From an uncultured Muribaculaceae bacterium (GTDB taxonomy: Bacteria > Bacteroidota > Bacteroidia > Bacteroidales > Muribaculaceae), in assembly GCA_947174275.1 (NCBI GenBank), contig CAMWIJ010000001.1, positions 1 to 64,000 on the forward strand: a stretch of 64,000 bases of DNA, in the 5' to 3' direction. Below are positions 1-8,658 of this stretch, piece by piece (position 1 is the first letter of the stretch; every line of letters begins with the position of its first letter). The translations under genes were made by a program, and so were the position numbers. The notes beneath the pieces were generated by a model that did not search any database, was not told where the DNA came from, and saw nothing but the letters and a program-made list of their open reading frames with translations.

Positions 1-67
1 GCTCCGCGGTCTACGAACCCCGGTTAATCACGGGCACGAGCCTCCGGCTCTCCGTTGGGGGAGAGGC

Positions 68-84
68 GGGGGCGTCTCGCCCCC
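68..84. repeat. GC hairpin, copy 1 (same sequence at 45043-45059)
   Basis: Seven-base arms GGGGGCG and CGCCCCC enclose the loop TCT. The same hairpin with its flanking G and C bases recurs after thiD. Here it is next to GTC-type 9-bp repeats; near thiD the matching repeats lie on the other side of the gene. It may be a terminator or the remnant of a repeat family. Strand is undetermined. Confidence 0.6.
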
Positions 85-99
85 GTGGGGTGTGGATGG

Positions 100-209
100 G
101 TCAGACCCGTCAGACGAGTCGGACGAGTCGGAGGGGTGGAATGGTAGGGCTGTGTGGGTGAAATGTCAGTAAGGTCGTTAGGGTCGTTAAAGTCGTTAAG
201 GTCTTTAAG
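100..209. repeat. Two arrays of 9-bp tandem repeats (GTCnGACnn, then GTCGTTAAG)
   Basis: Four units of the GTCGGACGA type occupy 100-135, and five units of the GTCGTTAAG type occupy 165-209. Both have a period of exactly nine bases and each unit starts with GTC. A related array of GTCCGACCA units is at 44135-44184. Because there are no spacers and the unit is so short, this is not CRISPR. Function is unknown. Confidence 0.75.
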
Positions 210-369
210 GATGGGTGTGGGTGGTGTAAATCGGCGTCCTACGGAAGCCGAGGTGGTTGTGGTGGGTGGAGGTGGTGGGAACATTTTGTTTTGTGGGGCG
301 TTTTTGTTTTATATCATGTGTTATTATGTGATGCAGTTTATTAATTAACGCTCTTAAAAAATCACTGTT

Positions 370-1437
370 ATGTTTTCACAAAAACGCGGGCACATGCTGC
401 ATGGTGTGTTGCTCATAGCTCTGTTTTCGTGTGCGGCTTTCTATATCGGGAGCGCACATGTGTTTACGGCTCTCTCCATCAGCCCTCTTATCATAGGTAT
501 CGTGCTTGGTATGATTTATGCCAATCTGCTCAGGATGCATCTGCCGGAGACGTGGGTGCCGGGTATACAGTTCTGCTCGAAGCGGTTGCTGCGTATCGGT
601 ATCATATTGTATGGTTTCAGGCTTACGTTTCAGGATATCGCGGCAGTCGGTGTGGCCGGTGTGACGGTTGACGCGATCATTGTTGCTGTCACGATTGTCG
701 GGGGATATTTTCTCGGTCGCGCGCTTAAGATGGACAAGGACACAGCGATGCTTGTGTCGGTCGGCAGCGGTGTGTGTGGCGCGGCGGCTGTGCTTGGCGC
801 CGAGGCTACGATGAAGTCGAAGCCGTATAAGACTGCTGTGGCAGTGGCCACGGTGGTTATTTTCGGTACGGTGGCGATGTTTCTGTATCCGGTGGGGTAT
901 CAGTCGGGGCTGCTTGATCTGACGCCGGCGGAGATGGGTATATTCAGCGGGTCGACGCTGCATGAGGTGGCTCACGCTGTTGGCGCGGGTAATGCGCTTG
1001 GCAGCGATATAGCGTCGACGACGGTGATTGTGAAGATGATACGTGTGATGATGCTTGTGCCGGTGCTTTTGCTGCTTGGTGTGTGGGCTGCGCGTCGTGC
1101 GAGAGTCGTTGGAGCGGGTGCTTCGGCGGAAAAGGGTAAGGTGACTGTGCCGTGGTTTGCTTTCGGATTTCTGCTTGTAATAGGCATCAATTCGCTGTCG
1201 GTGTATCTCAACACGCTGTCGACGCCGATGGGAATACCGGCGTGGGGCAGTGATCTGATCAATTATGTGGATACTTTTCTGCTGACGATGGCGATGGTGG
1301 CTCTCGGCGCGGAGACGAGTTTCGACAAGTTTAAGAAGGCCGGTGCGAAGCCGTTTATCCTTGCGGGCATATTGTTTGTGTGGCTTGTGGGGGGCGGATA
1401 TGTTCTGGCCAAGTATCTTGCTCCGGCGCTGATGTAG
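370..1437 (+). CDS. YeiH/UPF0324-family putative anion (sulfate) exporter
   Basis: This 355-residue protein is almost entirely hydrophobic, with about ten predicted membrane segments, and is full length for the YeiH (UPF0324, Cons_hypoth698) family. Family signs are the G-rich segment VSVGSGVCGAAAVLGAE near residues 130-150 and the conserved FSGSTLHEVAHAVGAG stretch near 195-210. Members sit in the inner membrane and are annotated as putative sulfate exporters; the substrate is not proven for this subfamily. The gene stands alone on the plus strand and converges on gpmI, with a shared hairpin terminator between them. The start is the ATG at 370, just after an AT-rich leader. Family assignment is firm, substrate weak. 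Confidence 0.85.
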   Translation: MFSQKRGHMLHGVLLIALFSCAAFYIGSAHVFTALSISPLIIGIVLGMIYANLLRMHLPETWVPGIQFCSKRLLRIGIILYGFRLTFQDIAAVGVAGVTVDAIIVAVTIVGGYFLGRALKMDKDTAMLVSVGSGVCGAAAVLGAEATMKSKPYKTAVAVATVVIFGTVAMFLYPVGYQSGLLDLTPAEMGIFSGSTLHEVAHAVGAGNALGSDIASTTVIVKMIRVMMLVPVLLLLGVWAARRARVVGAGASAEKGKVTVPWFAFGFLLVIGINSLSVYLNTLSTPMGIPAWGSDLINYVDTFLLTMAMVALGAETSFDKFKKAGAKPFILAGILFVWLVGGGYVLAKYLAPALM

Positions 1438-1462
1438 GCTGCCGGCATAAAGGGAAAAAAGA

Positions 1463-1497
1463 AGCCGCGCTTGCTTTGGGGCAGGCGCGGCTTTGCG
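1463..1497 (-). terminator. Hairpin terminator between yeiH-like gene and gpmI
   Basis: Complementary arms AGCCGCGC (1463-1470) and GCGCGGCT (1485-1492) enclose a 14-base loop. Read on the minus strand, the second arm is followed by TCTTTTTTCCC, a good U tract, so it should end gpmI transcription. On the plus strand a weaker T-rich tail follows, so it may work in both directions. Confidence 0.75.
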
Positions 1498-1525
1498 TTT
1501 GTATGTGTCGCTATGGATGCAGCGG

Positions 1526-3043
1526 TCAGTCGGCGATGAGGTTGTGTCCTGTCATTTCGGCGGGCTGAGGCAATCCCATGATGTGGAGGATTGTGGGGGC
1601 TACGTCGGCGAGGATGCCGTCGGCGATGCGTGCGTTTTTGTCGGAGGTGACGTAGACGCAGGGCACGGGGTTGAGAGAATGGGCTGTGTTGGGAGTGCCG
1701 TCGGGGTTGATCGCGTTGTCGGCGTTGCCGTGGTCGGCGATGATTATCACTTCGTAGTCAGCAGCTTTTGCGGCTTCGACAGTTTCGTTGACGCACTGGT
1801 CGACGGCTTTGACGGCTTTCTGGATTGCATCATAAACGCCGGTGTGGCCTACCATGTCGCCGTTGGCGAAGTTGACGACGATGAAGTCGAATTTCTGTGA
1901 GCGGATTGCTTCGACGAGTCTGTCTTTTACTTCGAATGCGCTCATCTCGGGCTTGAGGTCGTAGGTGGCAACTTTGGGAGATGCGACGAGGATGCGCTCT
2001 TCGCCTTCGTAGGGGGCTTCGCGGCCGCCGTTGAAGAAGAAAGTGACGTGGGCGTATTTCTCGGTCTCGGCGATGTGAAGCTGTTTTTTGCCGAGCGAGG
2101 AGAGGTATTCACCGAGAGTGTTGTCGACGTTTTCTTTGTCGAAGAGGATGTGTACGCCGGTGAATGAAGCGTCGTAGGGTGTCATGCAGTAATACTGGAG
2201 TCCGGGGATGGTGTGCATGCCTTCCTCGGGCATGTCATGCTGCGTGAGCACTACGGTGAGTTCTTTTGCGCGGTCGTTGCGGTAGTTGAAGAAGATGACA
2301 GCGTCGCCCTCTTTGATGGTGCCGTCGACGTTGGCGTTGTTGATGGGTTTGATGAACTCGTCGGTGACGTCGGCGTCGTAGGAGTCCTGCATCGCCTGCA
2401 CCATATCGGTGGCCTGTGTGCCCTGTCCGTTGACGAGGAGGTCGTAGGCTACTTTGACGCGGTCCCAGCGTTTGTCGCGGTCCATTGCGTAGTAGCGGCC
2501 GATTATAGAGGCAATCGAGCCGGTTGATTTGTCGAGGTGAGCCTGGAGCGCCTCTATGAAGCCTTTGCCCGAGCGGGGGTCGGTGTCACGGCCGTCCATG
2601 AAGCAGTGGATGTAGACTTTTTCGAGGCCGTATTGCTTAGCGATGTCGCAGAGGGCGAAAAGGTGGTCGAGCGAAGAGTGAACGCCGCCGTCGGATGTCA
2701 GTCCCATGAGATGGAGCGCTTTGCCGGAGTTTTTGGCGTAGGAGTAGGCTTCTTTAATCTGAGGGTTGTCGAGGATTGTGCCCTCTTTGATTGCCTTGTT
2801 GATCTTTACGAGGTCCTGGTAGAGGACACGTCCGGCGCCGATGTTGAGGTGTCCGACTTCGGAGTTGCCCATCTGTCCGTCGGGGAGGCCGACATTTTCG
2901 CCGCTTGCCTGGAGCTCGGAGTTGGGATATTGGTTAACGAGCGAGTCCCAGTAGGGGGTGGGAGTAGAGTAGATAGCGTCGCTTTTCGAGTGGTTGCCGA
3001 TGCCCCAACCGTCGAGGATCATCAGCAGAGCTTTCTTTGCCAT
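1526..3043 (-). CDS. gpmI: 2,3-bisphosphoglycerate-independent phosphoglycerate mutase
   Basis: Interconverts 3- and 2-phosphoglycerate in glycolysis and gluconeogenesis in the cytosol. At 505 residues it is the usual length for the Mn-dependent, cofactor-independent enzyme of the alkaline phosphatase superfamily. The metal ligand is in [10 protein letters not shown] (Asp11), the phosphoryl-accepting Ser61 is in [11 protein letters not shown], and a C-terminal [10 protein letters not shown] metal site is present. The phosphotransferase halves flank the mutase insert in the normal order. The promoter appears to be about 170 bp upstream (TAACTTTG on the minus strand at 3212-3219), so the leader carries a copy of the dispersed palindromic element described at 3060-3204. 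Confidence 0.97.
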   Translation of the reverse strand: MAKKALLMILDGWGIGNHSKSDAIYSTPTPYWDSLVNQYPNSELQASGENVGLPDGQMGNSEVGHLNIGAGRVLYQDLVKINKAIKEGTILDNPQIKEAYSYAKNSGKALHLMGLTSDGGVHSSLDHLFALCDIAKQYGLEKVYIHCFMDGRDTDPRSGKGFIEALQAHLDKSTGSIASIIGRYYAMDRDKRWDRVKVAYDLLVNGQGTQATDMVQAMQDSYDADVTDEFIKPINNANVDGTIKEGDAVIFFNYRNDRAKELTVVLTQHDMPEEGMHTIPGLQYYCMTPYDASFTGVHILFDKENVDNTLGEYLSSLGKKQLHIAETEKYAHVTFFFNGGREAPYEGEERILVASPKVATYDLKPEMSAFEVKDRLVEAIRSQKFDFIVVNFANGDMVGHTGVYDAIQKAVKAVDQCVNETVEAAKAADYEVIIIADHGNADNAINPDGTPNTAHSLNPVPCVYVTSDKNARIADGILADVAPTILHIMGLPQPAEMTGHNLIAD

Positions 3044-3059
3044 AATATAATTGATTTTT

Positions 3060-3204
3060 AAGTTGTTGCTTTTGTCCGGGATTTATATTGCAGTGACGCA
3101 CAGTTCGTGGGTCAGCAATCAATATTTGATAATCAGGATGTTGACGGACGCACGAACCGTGCGTCCCTACTTTTGGGTGATTTTTCCTGATTCTGGAAAC
3201 CCTT
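3060..3204. repeat. Dispersed palindromic (MITE-like) element, copy A
   Basis: The right arm (3145-3170) reads CGGACGCACGAACCGTGCGT followed by CCCTAC and differs from the family consensus at one base. The left arm (around 3089-3116) is more decayed (TGACGCACAGTTCGTGGGTC). The central TGATAATCA palindrome is at 3127-3135. The right end TTCTGGAAACCCTT resembles the family end TTCTGCAACACCCTC. This copy fills the gpmI 5' leader. Confidence 0.75.
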
Positions 3205-3210
3205 CAACGT

Positions 3211-3219
3211 GCAAAGTTA
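3211..3219 (-). promoter_or_regulatory. Predicted gpmI -7 box (TAACTTTGC)
   Basis: On the minus strand this reads TAACTTTGC, an exact TAnnTTTG match to the Bacteroidales primary sigma factor -7 element. It lies about 170 bp upstream of the gpmI start and just after the terminator of the RNA candidate at 3270-3494. The -33 element is not clear. Confidence 0.55.
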
Positions 3220-3269
3220 CGAAATAATTTTGAAAATTGCCGGTGTTGCGGGTCACTAATTATCAGTGC

Positions 3270-3494
3270 CTACGCAAAAGAGAGGAGCCCGAAAGGTTCC
3301 TCTCTTCACGTTTCAACTATTTATTTATGAGAGCCTAAATATCCAGTATCACTACTCGATACAAAGGACGAGGGATGCTGATTATATAGTCACCCCCGGG
3401 TCGGTAAGCCGCGTCGGCGGAGTCCCGCTCTCGTTTCCCGGGGTTTATTATAATAACAAGCCCGGGCGAGGAAGGGTGGAGTGAAATCAGCTAA
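3270..3494 (-). ncRNA. Candidate structured non-coding RNA between recQ and gpmI
   Basis: No gene fits this region, but on the minus strand it is dense in base pairing. A long-range stem joins 3481-3491 (GTGAAATCAGC, plus strand) to 3377-3393 (GCTGATT and TCAC around a 6-nt bulge). Inside are a CCCGGG...CCCGGG stem extended by TTATTATAATAA and enclosed by CTCG/CGAG, and a CCGC-CGAC-GCGG hairpin. A GTATC/GATAC hairpin follows on the 3' side. The RNA ends in an 8-bp hairpin (3279-3305) followed by TTTT. A weak promoter is possible (TACTTTAA at 3501-3508, TTTC 19 bp further up). I cannot assign a family; 6S RNA and the Bacteroidales-1 motif are candidates to test. It could also be only a long recQ 3' untranslated region. 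Confidence 0.45.
3275..3305 (-). terminator. Terminator hairpin ending the recQ/RNA transcript
   Basis: Arms AGAGAGGA (3279-3286) and TCCTCTCT (3298-3305) are perfectly complementary, with two further C-G pairs inside. On the minus strand a TTTT tract follows. The stem also contains a G-T wobble that pairs only in the plus-strand RNA, so orientation is not completely settled; the positions of recQ upstream and the gpmI promoter downstream favour minus. Confidence 0.65.
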
Positions 3495-3533
3495 AAGGTA
3501 TTAAAGTATGTTAGAGAAACGGGGGTGGAAATG

Positions 3534-5456
3534 TTAATGTGGTGTTTTTGTGTTAAAATCGGCGTGGAATGCGGTGTCTCGGGGTGTCAGGAGGCCTTCG
3601 TCGACGAGTTGCCGGATGGTGGTGACGGCTGTTGCGGCGGGTAGCCGGAGGGCTGCGGCGAGAGAGTCGACGGTGATGCCACCGGGCTGTGATGCGAGAG
3701 CAATGGCGCGTTGGCGCAGGGTGGCGTTGTCGGTGTGGGAGGCGTTTTTTCTGTCGGCGCGGCAGATGTCGCATTTGCCGCAGGGTGAGGCAGGGTTTTC
3801 GCCGAAGTAGCGAAGCATGGTGTTGACGCGGCAGCCGTCGTGGCCGAATGCGAAGCGTCGCACGGCGTCGATGCGCAGCTGCATGCGCCGGCGCTGATCC
3901 TCGTAGACGGCGCGCGGGAAAAGGAGGTGCCGTGGCTCTTCGCGCGAGGTGGTGAACAGGATGTAGGGGGATGTCTGCCGCGGGATGTAGTGGAGCACGT
4001 GTATGCGGGTGAGCAGGAGCATGTTTTCGTAGACGGTCTGTTCGGAGATGGCGAGATGGCGGGCGAGAAGCGGCTCGCTGATTATTTCATAGTCGGCGAA
4101 TATGCCGGTTGAGGTGCGCAGCAGTGCCTGCAGCACGCGGTCGGCCGTGTCGGGGAGTTCGAGATCGTAGAGCTCGTGGCGCTGCATCAGCACCATGACA
4201 CGCGAGCGGGTGGTGACTTCGTCGGAATAGTCGATGTAGCCGGCTTGCGAGAGCAGACGCAGAGCCGGCGCCACGACACGCGGATGGTAGCCGAATCGGG
4301 TGCAGAAGAGCGAGATGTTGAATTCGAACACTTTGTTGTAGCCTTCGCCAACGGCTATGTCAAGAAAATTGCATGTCAGCTCGTAGATGCGGCGTATGGT
4401 GTCTTTTTCGGGGAAGGCTTCGGAGAGGCGGCGTGAGAGAGTGGCTTTGTCGTGGCGGCATGTGAGCAGCACGGCGAAAGCGGGGAGTCCGTCGCGCCCG
4501 GCGCGGCCGGCTTCCTGATAGTATTCTTCGAGCGATGGCGGGATGTCGCAGTGTATGACGAGGCGGACGTCGGGCTTGTCGATGCCCATGCCGAAAGCGT
4601 TGGTGGCTACGATTACGCGTATTTCTCCAGATTTCCATGCGTTCTGACGCTCCTGTTTCTCTTCGGGGAGCAGTCCGGCGTGATAGAATGAGGCAGAGAC
4701 GCCTTCGCGGGTGAGCATGTCGGCAAGTTCGCGGGTGCGTCGTCGGGAGCGCACGTAGACGATGGCCGTGCCGGGCACTTTTGACAGGATGTCGACGATT
4801 TTGCCCTCTTTGTAGTCGGTGTCGCGCACGATATATGATATGTTGTCGCGCGTGAAGCTGCGGCGGAACACGGCCGGATTGTCCATCGACAGGCGTGCGG
4901 CGATGTCATCGAGCACTTCAGGCGTGGCCGAGGCTGTCAGGGCGAGAACCGGCACCTTGGGGAACATCTGCCGCAGTGAGGCGATGCGGAGATATGACGG
5001 GCGGAAGTCATAGCCCCATTGAGAGATGCAGTGAGCCTCGTCGACCACAATGAGGCTGATGTCGAAGAGGCGTATGATGTCGGCAAACGACGGCGACTGC
5101 AGTTTCTCGGGTGAGATGTAGAGCAGCCGCGCCTTGCGCAGGCGGCATCGGTCGAGGGCGAGGTTGGTCTCGCGCAGCGTGAGTCCGGAGTGCAGGTAAA
5201 CGGCGCGTATGCCTACGGCGTTGAGGTTGTCGACCTGGTCTTTCATCAGCGAGATGAGGGGGGTGACGACCACGGTAATGCCGGGAAGCAGCATGGCCGG
5301 AACCTGGAATGTGACCGACTTGCCGCCTCCGGTGGGGAGGAGACCGATGGTGTCGCGCCTGGCGAGCACGGAGTCGATGATGTCGCGCTGCAGGGGTCGG
5401 AACGAGTCGTATCCCCAGTGTTTGCGGAGGATTTCTTCCGGAGAGGTCTGTATCAT
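3534..5456 (-). CDS. recQ: RecQ-family ATP-dependent DNA helicase
   Basis: 3'-5' superfamily 2 DNA helicase acting in recombination and replication repair. The 640-residue chain shows Walker A PTGGGKS (Lys46), the DEAH box (about 139-142) with RecQ-specific [10 protein letters not shown] just after it, and the helicase C-terminal motif [15 protein letters not shown] with [13 protein letters not shown]. The zinc-binding Cys cluster (GCRVN...CGKCDIC) is near residue 560. A winged-helix-like tail follows and there is no evident HRDC domain. It overlaps the end of recJ by four bases (ATGA, 5453-5456), so the two are translationally coupled; RecJ and RecQ act together in resecting DNA ends. Confidence 0.95.
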   Translation of the reverse strand: MIQTSPEEILRKHWGYDSFRPLQRDIIDSVLARRDTIGLLPTGGGKSVTFQVPAMLLPGITVVVTPLISLMKDQVDNLNAVGIRAVYLHSGLTLRETNLALDRCRLRKARLLYISPEKLQSPSFADIIRLFDISLIVVDEAHCISQWGYDFRPSYLRIASLRQMFPKVPVLALTASATPEVLDDIAARLSMDNPAVFRRSFTRDNISYIVRDTDYKEGKIVDILSKVPGTAIVYVRSRRRTRELADMLTREGVSASFYHAGLLPEEKQERQNAWKSGEIRVIVATNAFGMGIDKPDVRLVIHCDIPPSLEEYYQEAGRAGRDGLPAFAVLLTCRHDKATLSRRLSEAFPEKDTIRRIYELTCNFLDIAVGEGYNKVFEFNISLFCTRFGYHPRVVAPALRLLSQAGYIDYSDEVTTRSRVMVLMQRHELYDLELPDTADRVLQALLRTSTGIFADYEIISEPLLARHLAISEQTVYENMLLLTRIHVLHYIPRQTSPYILFTTSREEPRHLLFPRAVYEDQRRRMQLRIDAVRRFAFGHDGCRVNTMLRYFGENPASPCGKCDICRADRKNASHTDNATLRQRAIALASQPGGITVDSLAAALRLPAATAVTTIRQLVDEGLLTPRDTAFHADFNTKTPH

Positions 5457-7186
5457 CGGTTTGACGACGGGTGGATGCCTTTTATCTGGAGCTGGATGCT
5501 GTCGGAGGCGTTGCGGTGCTTGTTTTCCTCGATGGTGTAGCAGATGTCAAACGGTTTTCCGGCGTGGATGTGGTCGAAGTGTCCGGCAAGGTTGAACGCT
5601 ATGCCGTTGAACACTTTGCCCGAGGTGTCGTCGACGAGTTCGAGTTTGATATGCTCGAGCTGTTTGCCTACAAGTTTGCTTGTGCCGAAGTCGGTGACAT
5701 TGCGTGTGCAGAACACCGGTTTCTGGTTGCCCGGCCCGAACGGGTTGAAGCGCTTGAGCAGCGACAGCAGCCGCGGGGTGATGTCGGCGAAGGTGATGTA
5801 GGTGTCGATGTCGAGCTGCGGCGTGAGCTGCGTTGTCGTGATGTTGTTGGCGACGTATTCCTCGAAGCGTCGGGTGAATTCGGGGATATTCTCCTCTTTG
5901 AGGGAGAGGCCGACGGCGTAGGTGTGTCCGCCGAAATTCTCGAGGAGATCGCGGGAGGCGTCGACAGCCTTGTAGATGTCAAAGCCCTGCACTGAGCGTG
6001 ACGAGCCTGTGGCAAGACCGTTGGAGTGGGTCAGGACTACGGCCGGCTTGTAGTAGAGTTCGGTCAGGCGTGACGCCACGATGCCGATTATGCCGCGGTG
6101 CCACTCCTTGTTGTAGATGACAATCGACTTCTTGTCGGAATGTATCTCGTCGCGCAGGCTGAGTATGGCGTTGGCTTCCTCGGTGATGCGTTTGTCGAGC
6201 TCCTTGCGGTCTTTGTTATACTGGTCGATTGCCTTTGCTTTCTCAAGGGCGTCGGCAGCGTCGCGTGCCACGAGCAGGTCGACAGCCTCGCGTCCGCTCT
6301 GCATGCGTCCGGATGCGTTGATGCGCGGACCGATCTTGAATATTACGTCGGATATGGTTATTTCGCGTCCTGACAGGCCGCTTATGCGCAATATAGCCCT
6401 GAGACCCATGTTGGGGTTGGAGTTGATGCGACGCAGGCCGTGGTAGGTGAGAATGCGGTTTTCGCCGGTCATGGGCACGATGTCGGCCGCGATGCTTACG
6501 GCCACGAGGTCGAGCATGCTTTCGAGGTCGATGGGGTTGATGCCGTTGGACATCGAGAATCCCTGCATGAATTTGTATCCGACGCCGCAGCCCGAAAGGT
6601 GCTGATAGGGATATGTCGAGCCTTCGAGCTTGGGGTTGAGGATTGCTGTGGCCGGCGGGAGCTCGTCGTCGGGGACGTGGTGGTCGCAGATGATGAAATC
6701 GATGCCGAGCGAGGCGGCATATCTGATTTCTTCGATAGCCTTTATTCCGCAGTCAAGGATGATTACGAGTTTTACACCTTGCTGGTGAAACTCGTCGATG
6801 ACGCGGCGCGATATACCGTATCCCTCGTCGTAGCGCGTCGGGATATAGTAGTCGATGTTGGAATAGTAGTTGCGGAGATACTTGTAGACGAGCGACACGG
6901 CAGTCGTTCCGTCGACGTCGTAGTCTCCGTAGACCATAATGCGTTGTTTGCTACCCATGGCACGGTTGAGACGGGCCACTGCGAGGTCCATCTGCGGCAT
7001 CAGGAAGGGGTCGTGAAGGTCGCACAGCGAAGGGCTGAAGAATTGCTCAGCTTCTTTGACCGACGTCACTCCTCTCTGTACCAGGAGCTCGCAAATGGCA
7101 GGCGTGTCGGCGTAACGCTTTGCCAACGCGGTCTCCATTTTTTGTTCTTCGGGTGTCAAGGGTAAGTAATTCCATTTACTTATCAT
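5453..7186 (-). CDS. recJ: Single-stranded-DNA-specific 5'-3' exonuclease RecJ
   Basis: DHH-superfamily exonuclease of the RecF pathway and mismatch/base-excision repair. The 577-residue length is normal. Motif I DYDVDG is at 88-93, and the DHH motif ICDHHVPDD is at 168-170, followed by the DHHA1 domain with the GSSRS-type glycine/serine motif near residue 400 and an OB-like C-terminus. The order on the minus strand is recJ then recQ with a 4-bp overlap, forming a two-gene repair operon. A likely promoter (TAAATTTG at 7433-7440) is about 250 bp upstream, leaving an unusually long leader. Confidence 0.95.
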   Translation of the reverse strand: MISKWNYLPLTPEEQKMETALAKRYADTPAICELLVQRGVTSVKEAEQFFSPSLCDLHDPFLMPQMDLAVARLNRAMGSKQRIMVYGDYDVDGTTAVSLVYKYLRNYYSNIDYYIPTRYDEGYGISRRVIDEFHQQGVKLVIILDCGIKAIEEIRYAASLGIDFIICDHHVPDDELPPATAILNPKLEGSTYPYQHLSGCGVGYKFMQGFSMSNGINPIDLESMLDLVAVSIAADIVPMTGENRILTYHGLRRINSNPNMGLRAILRISGLSGREITISDVIFKIGPRINASGRMQSGREAVDLLVARDAADALEKAKAIDQYNKDRKELDKRITEEANAILSLRDEIHSDKKSIVIYNKEWHRGIIGIVASRLTELYYKPAVVLTHSNGLATGSSRSVQGFDIYKAVDASRDLLENFGGHTYAVGLSLKEENIPEFTRRFEEYVANNITTTQLTPQLDIDTYITFADITPRLLSLLKRFNPFGPGNQKPVFCTRNVTDFGTSKLVGKQLEHIKLELVDDTSGKVFNGIAFNLAGHFDHIHAGKPFDICYTIEENKHRNASDSIQLQIKGIHPSSNR

Positions 7187-7529
7187 TTATGTTGTTTTTT
7201 TATTATCATGGCAGGGGCGTGACCGGTTAAGATACACGCTTAGACCGTGGCCGGTGTCGGTAGTGACTTGGCCGCGGAGGAGAGATGACAAGTGGTCGGG
7301 GAGATTAAGGCTTGCTCCTGAGTCATAAAGCGGAGCGATAAGCAATGGAGGGATGCCTTGTGCCGCAGGTTCTCGGCGTGAATGCGGAGAGAGGCCGATG
7401 GAAGCTGCGGGCACTATTATACCACTATCACGCAAATTTACATAAAATATTCCGATTATCTATCGGCGTCAATCTGTTTTGGGCGCGAAATAGTATAAAA
7501 TAGTGTTAAATATTCAAAAACGGAAGCGC
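7187..7529 (-). other. Non-coding leader region upstream of recJ
   Basis: A TAAATTTG box at 7433-7440 (minus) would give a transcript with about 240 nt before the recJ ATG. An 82-codon frame spans 7187-7435, but its ATG falls inside that promoter box and it has no ribosome site or recognisable features, so I do not call it. The stretch is GC-rich with several short complementary segments and may be a structured leader. The part from about 7441 to 7529 is AT-rich and downstream of the MscS gene. Confidence 0.4.
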
Positions 7530-8639
7530 TCAGCTGCGGGTCGTATCGGGGGTGTTGCGGATGTGGACATCCATCTGCGGGAAGGGGAAATTGATGCCGT
7601 GAGAAGGCAATTCGTTGTATATGCGCTCGTTGTAGTCGTAGAAAACGGCCCAGTAGTTTGAGCTTTCAACCCAAGCGCGCACTTGCAGCTGTATGCTTGA
7701 GTCAGCAAGCTGGTTGACTACAACTGACGGGTCGCGTGTGACCCTCGGTTTGAGTGCCTTGATGTTGTGGTCGTGGGCTTCCTGCCAGCGGTCGAGGGCT
7801 TCTTTTACCTTCGCCTTGCGGGTGAAGAGCCTTTTGAAGAACCCCGGTTTGCGCGGTTCTTGCACTATGTCGGCATGGTCGGCCGGATTGTCGTCGGTCT
7901 GTTCTTCGTCAAGATGAAGCTCGTCGGCCGACTCGCGTATGATGCGGTGGTCGTCGGTGAACATGTCGAGGATTGCGTCGCGGGCCACGCTTACTGAGTC
8001 GCCGTAAGATATCGCCACGTCCCATGATACGCGCCGGTATTCCTCGCGCGACCAGTTGTTGACGCTTGACGTCGACAGGCCTCCGTTGGGTATTATTATC
8101 GCCTTGTTGTCGTAGGTGGTGATTACGGTGTGGAATATCTGTATCTCACGCACAGTGCCTGCATATCCCTGAGCCTCGATATAATCGCCGACCTTGTAGG
8201 GCTTGAGCAGGAGTATGAGCACGCCGCCGGCAAAATTCTGGAGCGTGCCGCTCAGAGCCATACCGATGGCGACACCGGCCGAGGCAAACAGGGCGAGGAA
8301 CGAACTTGTCTCTATGCCGAGAATGCCTATGACGGTTATTATCAGGATGAAGTATAATACAATCCTGATGAAACTGAGGATGAATGTGGTGAGAGAGTTG
8401 TCGACATGACGGCGCACGAGCACTGATGTGACTATGCGGTAGATGCGACGTATGATGAATTTGCCGATGTAGAAAACGACGATGGCTATCGCCACGTCGA
8501 TGGCGAAATTGACGAGGCGCTGCGATAGGTCGGAGATGAAATCATTGAATGAAAAATTCTTCAGTTGCTCGATGCCTTCGCTTATGTCGATATCCTTTAC
8601 AGGGTTGGTGTCGGTCGGATTGTCTTGGAAGAAAAACAT
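7530..8639 (-). CDS. MscS-family mechanosensitive ion channel with charged C-terminal insertion
   Basis: Inner-membrane channel that opens under membrane tension to release solutes. Three hydrophobic segments lie at about 45-65, 84-108 and 113-148. The third is the pore helix with the Gly/Ala-rich pattern (FASAGVAIGMALSGTLQNFAGG) diagnostic of MscS. The beta domain follows (GDYIEAQGYAGTVREI, IIIPNGGL at about 151-190). Residues about 232-298 are a highly charged insertion (acidic, then KRLFTRKAKVK) that splits the cytoplasmic alpha-beta domain before it resumes with PSVVVNQLADSS. At 369 residues it is about 80 longer than E. coli MscS because of this insertion. The 19-bp gap after the preceding peptidase gene suggests co-transcription. 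Confidence 0.92.
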   Translation of the reverse strand: MFFFQDNPTDTNPVKDIDISEGIEQLKNFSFNDFISDLSQRLVNFAIDVAIAIVVFYIGKFIIRRIYRIVTSVLVRRHVDNSLTTFILSFIRIVLYFILIITVIGILGIETSSFLALFASAGVAIGMALSGTLQNFAGGVLILLLKPYKVGDYIEAQGYAGTVREIQIFHTVITTYDNKAIIIPNGGLSTSSVNNWSREEYRRVSWDVAISYGDSVSVARDAILDMFTDDHRIIRESADELHLDEEQTDDNPADHADIVQEPRKPGFFKRLFTRKAKVKEALDRWQEAHDHNIKALKPRVTRDPSVVVNQLADSSIQLQVRAWVESSNYWAVFYDYNERIYNELPSHGINFPFPQMDVHIRNTPDTTRS

Positions 8640-8658
8640 GGTGCGTGGATGGTTTTAA

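Larger units (their letters stand above)
1..369. other. Non-coding stretch upstream of the YeiH-type exporter gene
   Basis: I see no credible gene here; the possible short frames are low-complexity and Pro/Thr- or Gly/Val-rich. The stretch holds a GC hairpin (about 68-84), two adjacent arrays of 9-bp tandem repeats (100-135 and 165-209), and an AT-rich segment just before the ATG at 370 that should hold the promoter. I could not fix a clear TAnnTTTG box for that gene. Confidence 0.6.

Noticed and set aside
100..209. CRISPR array
   Set aside because: Unit length is nine bases with no spacers and no cas genes nearby.
3266..3484. 72-codon plus-strand frame between gpmI and recQ
   Set aside because: It runs through the terminator hairpin and the folded RNA region and has no protein-like features.
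6440..7165. 241-codon plus-strand frame opposite recJ
   Set aside because: It is a mirror frame of a clear RecJ coding sequence and has no recognisable domain.
7187..7435. 82-codon frame directly before recJ
   Set aside because: Its ATG is inside a promoter box, no ribosome site is seen, the protein has no signal or domain, and composition looks non-coding.
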